DNA of 64,000 bases. Source: Symbiodinium natans. Taxonomy: Eukaryota > Sar > Dinophyceae > Suessiales > Symbiodiniaceae. A program made the translations under genes and the position numbers. The notes below the pieces were generated by a model, which saw nothing but the letters and a program-made list of their open reading frames with translations, was not told the origin of the DNA and did not search any database. Positions 9,654 through 19,080 of this stretch are shown here, one piece after another. Positions within the stretch are counted from its first letter, which is position 1; each line of letters begins with the position of its first letter. Location of the stretch: contig CAJNDS010002247.1 of the NCBI GenBank assembly GCA_905221605.1, positions 362,001-426,000 on the forward strand, given 5' to 3'.

Positions 9654-10736
9654 TTAGCTGGTGACAGGGTCCGGCCAGTTCTCAATGGAATACCCCAGCT
9701 GCTCTTGCATGTCCTTCAACTGGCTCAACACGCGCGGGTCCAGCTGCAGCAAAGATTCCTGCGTTGCCAGCATGCACTCCTTGTCATTCGAGTGGTTGCT
9801 GGCCTCTAAGGCGTCGTCATCGGTGGGCTTAACGTTCAAGTCCTCCACCTTGACTGCCTCCCAGAGCCGGAACAGGTCCGATTCTGGGACGGTGTCTGCG
9901 AAGAGGAAGTGAAACAGCCTCTGGACCACGTCGTGAAAGCCTTCCGACGACTTGGAGATCTCCTCAAAGCGTACATGGAACATCTCATCAGCAGCCGTGT
10001 GCGTGTAGAGATCCAGCATGCGCTGCATGACCCCAGACATGGGAGGCCACAGGGCCATGAGACCCTCGAGAGGGCCCATCGACATGATCTCGGGCCACGG
10101 AACATCAAACGTGCCATACTCCTCTCCACGGTGGTGATAGCAGTAGGCGGAGATGAGCCTATACTCCACTTAGAACCTTAATAAAAACAACCATGTTCAT
10201 TATCCTCTTGGGTTCTATATGAACAAAAATAATTATTAAAACAAATCCCAAGGGGGATATAGGAGCATGTCCTTAGGCTTGCGAATGGCATGGGCTCCCC
10301 GGATTGGCAGCGCGCGAAAGGAAGCCGCCCCTTTGGCCGCCGCAAAGTTCTTGAGGAGGCCGTGGAGGTCGAATTGTATTGGTATGTCCAAGCGGTCGGA
10401 GCACGCTGCAGTGTTATCCGCCGTGGTAAGGAAACCTGTCCAGTTCAATTCCCAACGGCAGGAGAACGGGGCATCTAGGGTGTCCAAGGCACGTCTCATC
10501 ACATTGTGCAGCAGGTTGCTGCCAGCTTTGTGGTGCGTACCCACGAAAAAATAGTGCTTCTCCCATGGCTTCGGGCCCGCTTCCTGCGAAGCGGCCGCTT
10601 TGCCTCGGCTAGAAGCCCGCGACTGCACCAGCGACATAGGGGCATCGCGACAGCTGTCATCCAGTACGGCTGCCGCACCCGACTGTGAGCTAGCAGAGAC
10701 GCCCAGAACGAGCAACGCCGAGAAGATATGAAGCAT
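9654..10736 (-). CDS. Secreted sulfotransferase-like protein, two exons
   Basis: Exon 1 runs from ATG at 10736 to 10267 and exon 2 from 10158 to TAA at 9654. Removing 10266-10159 joins them in frame (470+505 nt, 324 residues). Residues 1-16 form a signal peptide. Residues 64-76 (FVGTHHKAGSNLL) match the 5'-phosphosulfate loop of the P-loop sulfotransferases. Residues 152-165 (RKPKDM-LISAYCYH) match the 3'-phosphate motif, with Arg and Ser in place; the intron splits this motif after D156. Known chemistry of the fold is sulfate transfer from PAPS to a carbohydrate, lipid or peptide in the secretory pathway; the substrate is not predictable. Upstream DNA carries CCCTAAA repeats, which could supply an AG for leader trans-splicing. 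Unspliced reading stops at codon 167. Confidence 0.85.
10155..10266 (-). mobile_element. Introner: 108-nt GC-AG intron formed by an inverted-repeat element
   Basis: On the minus strand the intron starts GCTCCTATATCC at 10266 and ends GAGTATAG at 10159. The 4-mer GCTC is present at both edges (10263-10266 and 10155-10158), like a target duplication, and its first copy supplies the GC donor. The ends CTATATCCCCCTT and CTATACTCCACTT are inverted repeats. A homologous copy lies at 7107-7209. Insertion inside the conserved 3'-phosphate motif and exact in-frame restoration support its being a true intron. Confidence 0.85.
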
Positions 10737-10740
10737 GGCC

Positions 10741-10828
10741 GTTAGACGAGAAACCCTAGGCCCTAAACCCTAAACCCTAAACCCTAAACCCTAAACGCTA
10801 GACCCTAGACCCTAAACCCTAAACCCAG
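10741..10828 (-). repeat. Interstitial telomere array just upstream of the sulfotransferase start
   Basis: CCCTAAA on the plus strand, so TTTAGGG in the gene's sense, ending about 20 bases before the start codon. Confidence 0.9.
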
Positions 10829-11110
10829 TTCAAGGACAGCGACAGGTGGCGACAGTGGGATTTCGGCCGCCGCCATCTTGAGCCAATCATAGAGGATTGC
10901 ATACATACAATGATGGTCAAATCCCCAATGTCACAACGACAAAAGACACTGGCAACTCCTGAACCACCAAAGCGCGAACAAAAACAAACAAACACCCGTG
11001 TCCAAAATAATGCCCAGCCTTGCGTCTATTTGCTTAAGAACTCAGAAAATGAACGATAAGACTCCCTTCCTACCACTAAACCTAAACCCTCTTTCCCCCC
11101 CCCCCCCTTG
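10829..11110. other. Island without a supported gene
   Basis: Mixed unique sequence, A/C-rich at 10920-11000, ending in a C-run at 11093-11107. Confidence 0.3.
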
Positions 11111-11120
11111 TGCTATAAAC

Positions 11121-11216
11121 CCGCTCTGGAGAGACGAGCTTCCCAGCAGCATGGACGCACTCACAATTGCTGCCTCGAGGATGCACTCTGCAACACCTTG
11201 GGTGTTCCACGAAACT
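11121..11216 (-). CDS. Candidate internal exon
   Basis: Acceptor CAACTCAG (11217-11224), one split base, 31 open codons rich in Ser/Ala/Leu/Glu, then donor GTTTATAG at 11120. The plus strand is also open here (to 11234), so the strand is not certain. Confidence 0.4.
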
Positions 11217-11230
11217 CTGAGTTGTGGAAG

Positions 11231-11402
11231 TTAGGGTTTAGGGTTTAGGGGTTTAGGGGTTTAGGGGTTTAGGGGTTTAGGGGTTTAGGGGTTTAGGGGT
11301 TTAGGGGTTTAGGGGTTTCGGGGTTTCGGGGTTTCGGGGTTTAGGGGTTTCGGGGTTTAGGGGTTTAGGGGTTTCGGGGTTTAGGGTTTAGGGTTTAGGG
11401 TG
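11231..11402 (+). repeat. 8-mer telomere-variant array (TTTAGGGG)
   Basis: Mostly TTTAGGGG with TTTCGGGG variants clustered at 11315-11380, flanked by plain TTTAGGG. Clustering of one variant suggests local amplification after insertion. Confidence 0.95.
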
Positions 11403-11585
11403 CCTGTGGTACGCTGGAAATATCACCCCCTTGAGGGTGGCACCTAGGAGGATATAGCGGGGTTTTGGCGGCTGCCGGGTTTAGTGCTACGCGCTGGGGT
11501 TTAGGGCTTTTGAGGTTGCCCAGCAAGCTTCTAGGGTTTAGGGTTTAGGGTTTAGGGTTTAGGGTTTAGGGTTTAGGGTTTAGGG

Positions 11586-11774
11586 TTAGGAGAACTTTAC
11601 CGAATCTGTCGCCAGAGTGCATTCGCTGTCTACCAAAACCACAACTGCTGCGAGGATCACGATGATGATAATAAGAAGCGCTTGAGGCCACTTGAGCGAC
11701 GGCTTCGTGTCCGCGCCCAAGATGTCCTCAGCTGAACGGTCCACATGGCCATCCCAGAAAGTCACGAAATTCAA
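11586..11774 (-). CDS. Candidate exon with one membrane segment
   Basis: The minus frame of about 62 codons contains a clear hydrophobic helix (ALLIIIIVILAAVVVLV) after a charged N-terminal part, typical of a single-pass membrane protein. It either stops at TAA 11586 or is cut at a GTAAAG donor ~15 bases earlier. A family A element abuts its 5' end, but I could not place an acceptor there. Confidence 0.4.
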   Translation of the reverse strand: MNFVTFWDGHVDRSAEDILGADTKPSLKWPQALLIIIIVILAAVVVLVDSECTLATDSVKFS

Positions 11775-11871
11775 ATGGGTGTTTACGAAAGAAAGGGACC
11801 CCTAATAGCCTAATAGGATCCCCTTATAATAAGGACCCCAAGAAGGTACCCCTAAGATCGTAAACCCCCAT
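11775..11871. mobile_element. Family A inverted-repeat element, copy 1
   Basis: ~97 bp with ends ATGGGTGTTTACGA and, inverted, ATGGGGGTTTACGA. The internal order (GGGACCCCTAAT, TAGGATCCCCTTATrAT, GGACCC, AAGGTACCCC) matches 13971-14073. Non-autonomous, MITE-like. Confidence 0.8.
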
Positions 11872-12108
11872 ATAACTCCACCGAAACCCCACGCGCTAGA
11901 GTAGTGTAGCCGGGAGCTTTGCCGTGCACAGAGGGTCAGCTTCAGTAAGCCCTTTAGGGTCAGGGGCAGTCAGTTCCTCAACACAGCCCTATATATGTTT
12001 ACCTAACATAGGAATACTGTTTTTTGGAGGGGGAAGCTCCTACAACAAGGTGTCTTGGCGCATGAAAGGGTACCCTTCTTGTGGAAAAATAACCATACCT
12101 GAGCCCTA

Positions 12109-12249
12109 TAAACCCTAAACCCTAAACCCTAAACCATAAACCCTAAACCCTGAACCCTAAACCCTAACCCTGAACCCTGAACCCTAAACCCTAAACCCTA
12201 AACCCTATATCCTAAACCCTAAACCCTAAACCCTCAACCCTAAACCCTC
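12109..12249 (-). repeat. Interstitial telomere array (CCCTAAA)
   Basis: CCCTAAA with CCCTGAA, CCATAAA and CCCTATATCC variants; ends at the CTCCAG acceptor of the next candidate exon. Confidence 0.9.
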
Positions 12250-12254
12250 TCCAG

Positions 12255-13331
12255 GGCTCCACCAAAGACCATGAGGCGCCCACCATGGCGAGTGCCTATC
12301 TCTGGGCTCTGGCTTCTGAGAGATTCCGCCTCTGCGCTGGAGCCAAGAGTCGTGGAGGGCTTGAGGGTGTAGGGTTTAGGGTTTAGGGTTTAGGGTTTAG
12401 GGTTTAGGGTTTAGGGTTTAGGGTTTAGGGTTAGGGTTTAGGGGTTAAGGCATCCCAAAACCTAAACCCCAAAACCCTTGTTAGGCTGAATATGGCGGCT
12501 TTGCCTGTGCCAGGGTTTAGGGTTCAGTGTTTACGGTTGGGTTTACGGTTTGGGGTTCAGGGTTTAGGGTTTAGACTACGGGAAAGAATAGCGGCACAGT
12601 CAGCAATGTCACCCATACATGGACCCTCTAGAGTTTTCAAGACCTTGAATGGTGGTATCTGAACCCTAAAACCCTAAACCCTAAGCCCTAAGCCCTAAAC
12701 CCTAAACCCTAAAACCCTAAGCCCTAAACCCTAAACCCTAAACCCTAAGCCCTAAGCCCTAAACCCTAAACCCTAAAACCCTAAGCCCTAAAACCCTAAA
12801 CCCGAAACTAGCACGCCAAGGGGGACAGATGCCCCAGCCACTTGGCTACTGACTGGCACGGATCAGGCTCCAGTAAAGATGAACCCTAGATGCATGAGAT
12901 GGCAGCGACACATCAGTTCGCAACCAGCAAGCATATTCCTAGCTCTGGAGGGCTTGGCTGTTAGGATTTATAGGGTTCGGGTAACTCCAGCCGGGTTTGC
13001 AAGCACTTCAGTGCCTAGACCCTAAAACCTAAACCCTATGTAAACCCTAAACCCCTAAACCCCTAAACCCTTAAACCCCTAAACCCCTAAACCCCTAAAC
13101 CCCCCTAAACCCCCCTAAACCCCCCTAAACCCCCCTAACCCCCTAAACCCCTAAACCCCTAAACCCCTAGACCCTAAACCCTAAACCCTAAACCCTAAAC
13201 CCTAAACCCCTAAACCCTAAACCCTACTAACGCTCCAAGGGCCATGCACATGTTCCGCAGACACGAGGCAGCAGCTCCTCGCAGCGGCTGCGATGCTGAA
13301 ATTCAAAACCCTGGGCCACGGCAATTTTAGG
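12255..13331 (+). CDS. Candidate three-exon gene segment with telomere-repeat introns
   Basis: Exon a 12255-12373 follows CCCTCTCCAG and ends GG|GTTTAGGG. Exon b 12575-12650 follows TTTAG and ends G|GTGGTA (if unspliced it stops at 12660-12662). Exon c 13240-13331 follows GCTCCAAG and ends AGG|GTTTAGG. Codon phases match at both joins (2+1, 1+2). The encoded pieces are helical and Ala/Arg/Leu-rich. Intron 1 begins with a run of GTTTAGGG and ends in TTTAG. No domain recognised; transcription is unproven. Confidence 0.45.
12660..12808 (-). repeat. Interstitial telomere array, mixed CCCTAAA/CCCTAAG
   Basis: Alternating CCCTAAA, CCCTAAAA and CCCTAAG units. Confidence 0.9.
13020..13230 (-). repeat. 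Telomere array with 8- and 10-mer variants
   Basis: CCCTAAAC units passing into CCCCTAAA and CCCCCCTAAA runs (13075-13165), then back to CCCTAAA. Confidence 0.95.
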
Positions 13332-13631
13332 GTTTAGGGTTTAGGGTTTAATTTAGGGTTTAGGGTTTAGGGTTTAGGGTTTAGGGTTGAAGGTTGAGAT
13401 TTTCGGCCCAAAGGGCGTAGGGCGTAGAGGTTCTAGCATTGAGGGCGTAGGGCCTCTTACCCTAAGCCCCAAACCCTACTCCCTAACATTGCAGTGGGCG
13501 TGCTTATAAGGGAATCTGTTACCCCCCCCCCCCCTAAAAAAGAAAGGGGAATAAGGCCTACTCTGGGTACCCTAAACCCTAAACCCTGAACCCTAAATCC
13601 TAAAGAGGGGATTTAGGGCCTACTCTGGGTC

Positions 13632-13737
13632 CTAGGAGTTAGGACTTTGGATGGTTGAGCTGGGCTCACGGAGTGGTTGTCTGTCCTCGTAGGCCTGGTA
13701 GAGCATGCTGCAGCAGCGTGATAAGAATCGGCAGGGC
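13632..13737 (-). CDS. Candidate terminal exon
   Basis: Acceptor CTGAATCTAG, one split base, 34 codons (Cys/Arg/Ser/Gln-rich, with MLYQAYED), stop TAG at 13632-13634. No family assigned. Confidence 0.4.
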
Positions 13738-13970
13738 CTAGATTCAGGGATTAGGGTTTGGGGTTTAGGGCTTGGGGTTTCGGCTTGGGGTTTAGGGTTG
13801 GGTTTGGGGTTTAGGGTTTCGGGTTTCGGGTTTAGGGTTTCGGGTTTAGTGATAGGAATTACACGCTGGTGGTTGTTCGGACTTGGAGTTCGGCATGGCT
13901 TCAGGAACTTCTAGACCCAATCGCTCAAGGCTTAACCCCCGAGTCCGCTCCCCCAACAAATACACCCCAA

Positions 13971-14073
13971 ATGGGGGTTTACGATAACAAGGGGCCCCTA
14001 ATCTAGACCCCACATAGTAGGATCCCCTTATGATATGGACCCAATAAGGTACCCCCTAATATCGTAAACGCCC
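13971..14073. mobile_element. Family A inverted-repeat element, copy 2
   Basis: Ends TGGGGGTTTACGAT and, inverted, TGGGCGTTTACGAT. The internal segment TAGTAGGATCCCCTTATGAT and the AAGGTACCCCCTAAT end match copy 1. Confidence 0.8.
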
Positions 14074-14750
14074 AGATCTCAGACCCCTCAACCCGACAAC
14101 CCTAAAGCCCCCAAAGCCTTAGGCCGTGTGACATAAACCCTGGCCTTACGATTAGAGACTCCAAACATTCCCGAACGCAAATCCCGAAATCTTTCGCGCA
14201 ACCAACTCCGAACCCGGCCCACCCCCACCGAATCCCCAAACCCGCAACCCTAAACCCGCCAAAGAGCCCTAAGCAACACTGAAGCCACCACAAAAAGCAC
14301 ACCCAACCGCTTACGTCCCCCCCCCCACCCCCGCCCCAAAAAAAGGAACACAGAAACCTCAACAGCCCTTTACCAACAAAAGACACCTGAAAACCACCCA
14401 AACCCGAAAGCCCAAACTCCTCTTGACAACTCTTAGGCCCCCTGAAAGCCCCAAACCCTAAACACGTTTGAAAACAAGCAAGAACCCCAAGAATACCGCC
14501 AAAAACCCAAAACGAAAACGACAACGACAACGAAAACGAAAACGAAAACGAACAAAAACACCCAGAAACTATCCAACAAAAAATGCACAACCCTCCCAAG
14601 CCCTGGAAAAATGTTTTGAAAACATCACCCCCCCCCCCCCAAAAAAAAAAAAAAAAAATCCTGAAAACCAGGGCTCAGGCCCCCGATTCGAAAGCATTGC
14701 TAGAGTTCTGACCTGGGGAAGCGCATGTTCAGGATTTACGTGGGCTTACT
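14074..14750. other. Decayed C/A-rich repeat region
   Basis: Strong C+A bias on the plus strand, with AACGAAAACG microsatellite at 14510-14552, C-runs at 14319 and 14627, and an A-run at 14641. The long open frames on both strands (165 and 100 codons) are low-complexity artefacts of this bias. Confidence 0.6.
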
Positions 14751-14753
14751 GTT

Positions 14754-14886
14754 CAGGGTTTAGGGTTTAGGGTTTAGGGCTTAGGGTTTAGGGTTTAGGG
14801 TTTAGGGTTTAGGGTTTAGGGTCTAGGGTTTAGGGTTTAGGGTTTAGGGTTTAGGGTTTAGGGTTTAGGGTTTAGGGTTTAGGGTT
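14754..14886 (+). repeat. Interstitial telomere array (TTTAGGG)
   Basis: About eighteen units, nearly perfect. It faces a CCCTAAA array at 14969-15090. Confidence 0.95.
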
Positions 14887-14968
14887 GAAGGCCTAGAGCT
14901 TCGGGCTTCTATGGGTGCTTCCAGAGGCCCTTGCTTCCAGGCTTAGAGCTCCGGTAGGGTTCAGAGCC

Positions 14969-15090
14969 TACCCTAAACCCTAAACCCTAAACCCTAAACC
15001 CTAAACCCTAAACCCTAAACCCTAAACCCTAAACCCTAAACCCTAAACCCTAAACCCTAAACCCTAAACCCTAAACCCTAGACCCTAATA
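14969..15090 (-). repeat. Interstitial telomere array (CCCTAAA)
   Basis: About sixteen perfect units, inverted relative to 14754-14886 across an ~80-bp island. Confidence 0.95.
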
Positions 15091-15215
15091 TAGGAGCCAC
15101 AATAATTAGAATAGGGTTTTGGGGGGGGGTTATTCTTGTATAATACAGGGGCCTTAATAATTACAACAGGGTTTTCCGGGGGGGGGGGGGGGGTGATTAT
15201 AGTAGAATGATAGAG
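15086..15215. repeat. Tandem AT/G-rich unit, two copies
   Basis: TATAGGAGCCACAATAATTA...AGGGTTTTGGGG and TACAGGGGCCTTAATAATTA...AGGGTTTTCCGGGG repeat in tandem, each ending in a long G-run. The minus frame here is not credible. Confidence 0.7.
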
Positions 15216-15331
15216 GGACCACAAGGCAAATTCGATTAGTAGCTGCTCCGGCTCCAGTTGATTAGGGCTTTCAATCAAGGCGCACCCCCTAAGGTTGAAC
15301 CCCCTAAGGAGTGCCCTTACTCTACTCCTTT

Positions 15332-15424
15332 TCAGAGACTCAAGGAATATACCTTAAATTGTAATAGGAACCCGAATATGACTTAAGGCATATTCCTTAA
15401 CTAAGGGGTTTTGGAGTCTCTGGG
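15332..15424. mobile_element. Inverted-repeat element (MITE-like)
   Basis: CAGAGACTC and AAGGAATATACCTTAA on the left are matched, inverted, by TTAAGGCATATTCCTT and GAGTCTCTGG on the right. The right arm carries an extra ~15 bases. Confidence 0.65.
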
Positions 15425-15546
15425 TGATATGGGCCTAAACCTACCTTAGGGATCTTTGCACAAGGTCCCCAAAAACCCAAGGGTTTCCACACCTCAGGGG
15501 GCCCAAGGCAGAATCAACTTGGGCTTTCAAGTTTTATGAACTCAAG

Positions 15547-15663
15547 AGCTGAAAAAGATAAAAGCAGCAAAAGTTGAGCAGCGTGAGGAGAAGCACGCCT
15601 ACACCCCTAAGCCCCTAGAAAGCGAGCCCTCCACCCCCCCAAGCCCCCAAGCCCCCAAACCTT
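15547..15663 (+). CDS. Candidate exon, Lys/Glu-rich then Pro-rich
   Basis: After ...CTCAAG the plus frame is open for 38 codons: first a charged helix (KKIKAAKVEQREEK), then a Pro/Ser/Glu tail, to donor GTAAACC at 15664. The composition suggests a coiled coil followed by a linker. Confidence 0.45.
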
Positions 15664-15819
15664 GTAAACCGTGAAAACGTTGTACAGTAAACCCTGGAAA
15701 TTCTGGAAACTCCGTAAACGCTGGAAACCCTGGAAATTCTGGAAACCCTGCAAACCCGACAACCTCAAGGTTCTAGGCTGTAAAGCCTGCAGCCAAGAGC
15801 TGCGCTTCTCCCAGAACCT

Positions 15820-15950
15820 GGGGTTTAGGGCTTAGGGCTTAGGGTTTAGGGTTTAGGGTTTAGGGCTTAGGGTTTAGGGTTAGGGTTTAGGGTTTAGGGC
15901 CTAGGGTTTAGGGTTTAGGGTTTAGGGTTTAGGGTTTGGGGTTCAGGGTT
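15820..15950 (+). repeat. Interstitial telomere array, TTTAGGG/CTTAGGG
   Basis: Mixed TTTAGGG, CTTAGGG and TTCAGGG units. Confidence 0.9.
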
Positions 15951-16029
15951 CAGGGTCCGGGGCCGCTGCGGCAGTCCTCCGTGAGGTATTTCAAAGCCTC
16001 GGCAAGCTTTCTTTATTCGGGGAGGTACC

Positions 16030-16500
16030 CCAAGCCCTGCGAACCAAACAAACGCAAAAAAACATGAAAAAACTTGACATCGAATCAGGAGGATACGATG
16101 GCATATGAGTTTTTGCGCGACATGATACCAACGGGGAGTGAAGACAAAAGACTTAACTATTCACTGATCACAGTCATTCAGCACGTCCTACAACCATACC
16201 TGGGCCGACTGGGCCCATTTTACACCTTCTGAATCCTACGTTCTTACACATGATGCTCTCTTTGTCCCATGGTCCTGCTTGACCCCTACACTTTCTAACG
16301 TCATAAGCCCTCTGGTTCTCGAAAATCAGGGTGCTTTGTGTGGGTCCTACATTTTGCACGGCTCCTGGAAAGTCAGGACCCCAGAATTGGACCCTAATTT
16401 AGAGAACTGCCTTAATCCCAAGGCCAAAACCCTAAACTCCCCTAACCCTAAACCCCAAACCCCAAACCCCAAACCCCCTAGACCCAGTAAAAGCCCAAGA
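16030..16500. other. Unique island, no gene called
   Basis: Includes four loosely similar pieces containing TCCTACA or CCTACACTTT (16190-16370), possibly a degenerate internal repeat, then C/A-rich telomere-like text at 16420-16490. Confidence 0.3.
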
Positions 16501-16504
16501 AAAC

Positions 16505-16583
16505 TGTCCCAAGGCCGGTCTTCTCCGCGCAGCGCGGGATCTGGGGCTTCGGCTATCACTGCGGCCTGCTGGGCATCTGACTC
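16505..16583 (-). CDS. Candidate exon
   Basis: After CTGAAAG the minus strand is open for 26 codons (Ala/Asp/Glu/Pro-rich) to a GTTTTC donor at 16504. The plus strand is also open and Ser-rich, so the call is tentative. Confidence 0.35.
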
Positions 16584-16598
16584 CTTTCAGGCAGACAG

Positions 16599-16680
16599 GG
16601 TTTAGGGTTTAGGGTTTAGGGTTTAGGGTTTAGGGTTTAGGGTTTAGGGTTTAGGGTTTAGGGTTTAGGGTTTAGGGTGT
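16599..16680 (+). repeat. Interstitial telomere array (TTTAGGG)
   Basis: Eleven consecutive units. Confidence 0.95.
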
Positions 16681-16681
16681 C

Positions 16682-16768
16682 TCAATGAGTGGGCGCGCTG
16701 GTGCTGAAAGCACCCAGGCGCGCGCCCCGACTTGCATAAGCCCACCCCCGCTGGCGCTCCACCCGCGC
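16682..16768 (-). CDS. Candidate terminal exon
   Basis: After GTTAAG the minus frame encodes 28 Arg/Ala/Ser-rich residues and stops at 16682. Confidence 0.35.
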   Translation of the reverse strand, partial: ARVERQRGWAYASRGARLGAFSTSAPTH

Positions 16769-16789
16769 CTTAACCTTTACGGGTTTAGG

Positions 16790-17370
16790 GTTCTTTTTGA
16801 ACTCTGATCGTGCTTTTGTTATTTTTCTCTTGTCCATTGGCTGGGTTAAAAGCTCGGCATCGATGCAGATCAACTACCCTGAAGTTGCAGCCCTTAGGCA
16901 TTGCAAGGGAGATATCTATCAATCGAGGGCTGCTGGAGGTTTGGGCTTGGGGCTGGCTGCCGCCTTCGCCCTCGGCGATGCTGCGTGCTGGGCGGGGGTT
17001 TGGAAAACTTGCTTGGAAGGGCGTGAAATCAAAGGTTTGGGCTTTCGCCATTTCTAATGTTGCGCTTAGATGTCCATCATTCGAGGGCTTCTGGGAGGGC
17101 CAAAAAGTCAAAGGTTTGGGATTGGGTTGGCTGCCGCCTTCGTCCTTGATAATGCTGCGTCTTGCTTGACCCCCTCATTTGGGGTGTTTTTGGCTGGAAT
17201 CAGTGAAGGCTCGGTTTTGATCAAAAATGCAGAAAACGAGAGCCCACCCAGAACCGTCGCTTGAGTACTAAAAAATCGCATTTTTAACTGGGGCCCGGGC
17301 CGATCCTGGGGTCCCTCCCCCTCATTTGGGGTGGGTCCGGTGACCCTTTGAAGGTCCCTTAGAAAAGCTC
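16790..17370. repeat. Island with a ~160-bp imperfect direct repeat
   Basis: ATCGAGGGCTGCTGG...GGCTGCCGCCTTCG...GATGCTGCG (16920-16985) recurs as ATTCGAGGGCTTCTGG...GGCTGCCGCCTTCG...AATGCTGCG (17076-17158). Both strands are open: a plus frame at 16797-17057 begins with a hydrophobic segment (AFVIFLLSIGW), and a minus frame spans 16785-17111. I cannot choose. Confidence 0.5.
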
Positions 17371-17384
17371 TTGAAGAGGCCAGA

Positions 17385-17680
17385 TAAGGGCCCGAGCGGG
17401 GCCTCGCAGGCAGGGGCTTCCCAGGCAGGGGCCTTCCAGGCAAGGGGCCCTGTCAGGCAGGGGCCTCCAGGCAGGGGTCTTAGGCAGGGGCCGCCCAAGG
17501 CAGGGGCCTCCCAGACAGGGCCCAGCCTCAGCGCCTTTCTAGGAAGGGGCCACCCCGAGGTAGAGCCTCCCAGACAGGGGCCTCCCACAGGCAGGGGCCT
17601 CCCAGAGCGGGCCTTCCAGGCAGGGGCTTGCCAGGCAGGGGCCTCCCGGGGGCCTCCCAGGCAGGGCCTCTGAGGCACAA
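17385..17680. repeat. GC-rich minisatellite (CAGGCAGGGGCCTCC)
   Basis: Roughly 12-24 bp units built on CAGGCAGGGGCC with insertions. Open frames on both strands (AWKAPAWEAP type) are repeat translations. Confidence 0.9.
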
Positions 17681-17689
17681 GCAGAGGCA

Positions 17690-18030
17690 GATGCCCAATA
17701 CGAGGAAAATTGCTGGGCTGCCTGCCTGGACAGGCTCTGGGTTCCTCTGGTCACGAAAAACAACCACGGCTGGAGGTGGGGCTCCTCTGGGAGGGGCCCT
17801 GAGAGACCTCACAAAAGGAGGTTGCGGCGTTTTACCCGCAGGTTTGGGGTATCTCATTCTAGGGCGACCTGACGGGTTTCTCGCCAGCGACCTGCCGGGT
17901 CCACCGCGCAGCCCGCAGCTGCCTGCGGGACTGGAGCTCCGTCGCCCGCCGGAGGGCTTCTGGCTCCGGAGCTACCTCGCCTGCCGGCTTCGGTGCGTTC
18001 GCCCTGCTCGACGGCCCCGGGCTCAGTTTA
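17690..18030. other. GC-rich island, possible coding, strand undecided
   Basis: Long frames in both directions (plus to 18038, minus 17528-17857). Gly/Pro/Arg/Leu-rich. Nothing recognised. Confidence 0.3.
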
Positions 18031-18246
18031 GGGTTTAGGGTCTAGGGTCTAGGGTTTAGGGCTTAGGGCTTAGGGCTTAGGGCTTAGGGCTTAGGGCTGA
18101 GGCTTTAGGGTTTAGGCTTCAGGGTTGGGGGGTTTAGGGTTTTAGGATTCAGACCAGGTGCCCTTACTTAGTATCGTCCCTCATCCTGGTTTACGAACCC
18201 TAAACCCTAAACCCTAAACCCTAAACCCTAAACCCTAAACCCCCAA
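18026..18246. repeat. Telomere-variant arrays in opposite orientation
   Basis: CTTAGGG/TTTAGGG at 18026-18150 and CCCTAAA at 18190-18246 around a short island. Confidence 0.85.
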
Positions 18247-18651
18247 CCCTGGTTATATGTGGTGTATATACGGGTTATCTAACAAGGGACCCAAATTAAG
18301 GGCCCACACTTGGAACCCTGGATTTGAAGAGCGGCACAGGCACTGAAACTGTGTTGTGGTGCGGGGCGTAGGGTTTCGGAATTCTAGGGTTTAGGGTTTA
18401 GGGTTTTGGGGTTTAGGGTTTAGGGTTTAGGGTTTCGGGTTTTGGGTTTCGGTAGTTTGGGGTTTCGGGTTTAGGGTTTACTGCAGAGCACCTACTTAGG
18501 AGCGCAGTAGCGGTACCCTTCGTGTCCTAATCGAACAGACGGAAACACGCCCCATTGGATTCCTAGCAAAGCTTGGTAGCCAATTAACCATATTTATACT
18601 AAGGGCAGACTTTTTGGGTTGAGGGAACCTTGAACCGCAAAACTAGCCAGC

Positions 18652-18689
18652 CTCCGATTCGAGCATCCGCACGAGCGCGGGGATTGCAC
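18652..18689 (-). CDS. Candidate exon encoding part of an armadillo repeat
   Basis: After CATCGCAG the minus strand reads GAIPALVRMLESE, the consensus core of an armadillo repeat (G-IP-LV-LL). It then meets GCTGGC, usable as a GC donor, with TAG following in frame if unspliced. The exon is only 38 nt and no neighbouring ARM unit was found, so this rests on one motif. Confidence 0.4.
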
Positions 18690-18929
18690 CTGCGATGCAT
18701 GGGCCAGAAACGAAACAGGGTTTAGGGTGTGGGTTTAGGGTTTAGGTTTCGGGCTGAAGAGCTTAGTGCTTTAGCACCCCTCAAGCCCTTAAACCATGGA
18801 AAGGGTCATTTGGGACCGTTTCTGGAGGTAGGGCTAGCTAGGTTGACCCTGGAAACCGTCTGAAAAAACTAGTTTTGATTGCAATCCTGTTAAGTCCAAG
18901 AAGGGAACACAAAAAACATGTTTATGTAG

Positions 18930-19080
18930 GGTTAGGTGGGGTTTGGGTAGTTAGAGTAGTCAGGGCAGTTAGGATAGTCAGGGTAGCTAGTGTAGCTACG
19001 GTAGCTAGGTTAGTTAGGGTAGTTCGGGTTGTTTTGGTACTCTTAGTGAAGTTAAAGTACATCGGGTAGTTAGGGTAGTT
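18930..19080 (+). repeat. Degenerate GTTAGGGTA/GTAGTTAGG minisatellite
   Basis: Units of about 9-10 bp related to GTAGTTAGG. The plus frame (RVVRAVRIVR) is a repeat translation. Confidence 0.8.

Noticed and set aside
14102-14599. 165-codon minus frame, the second longest with a plausible start
   Set aside because: Low-complexity F/S/G/L text in a C+A-biased decayed repeat; the composition, not selection, keeps it open.
17322-17678. Overlapping 100-118-codon frames on both strands
   Set aside because: Produced by the CAGGCAGGGGCC minisatellite.
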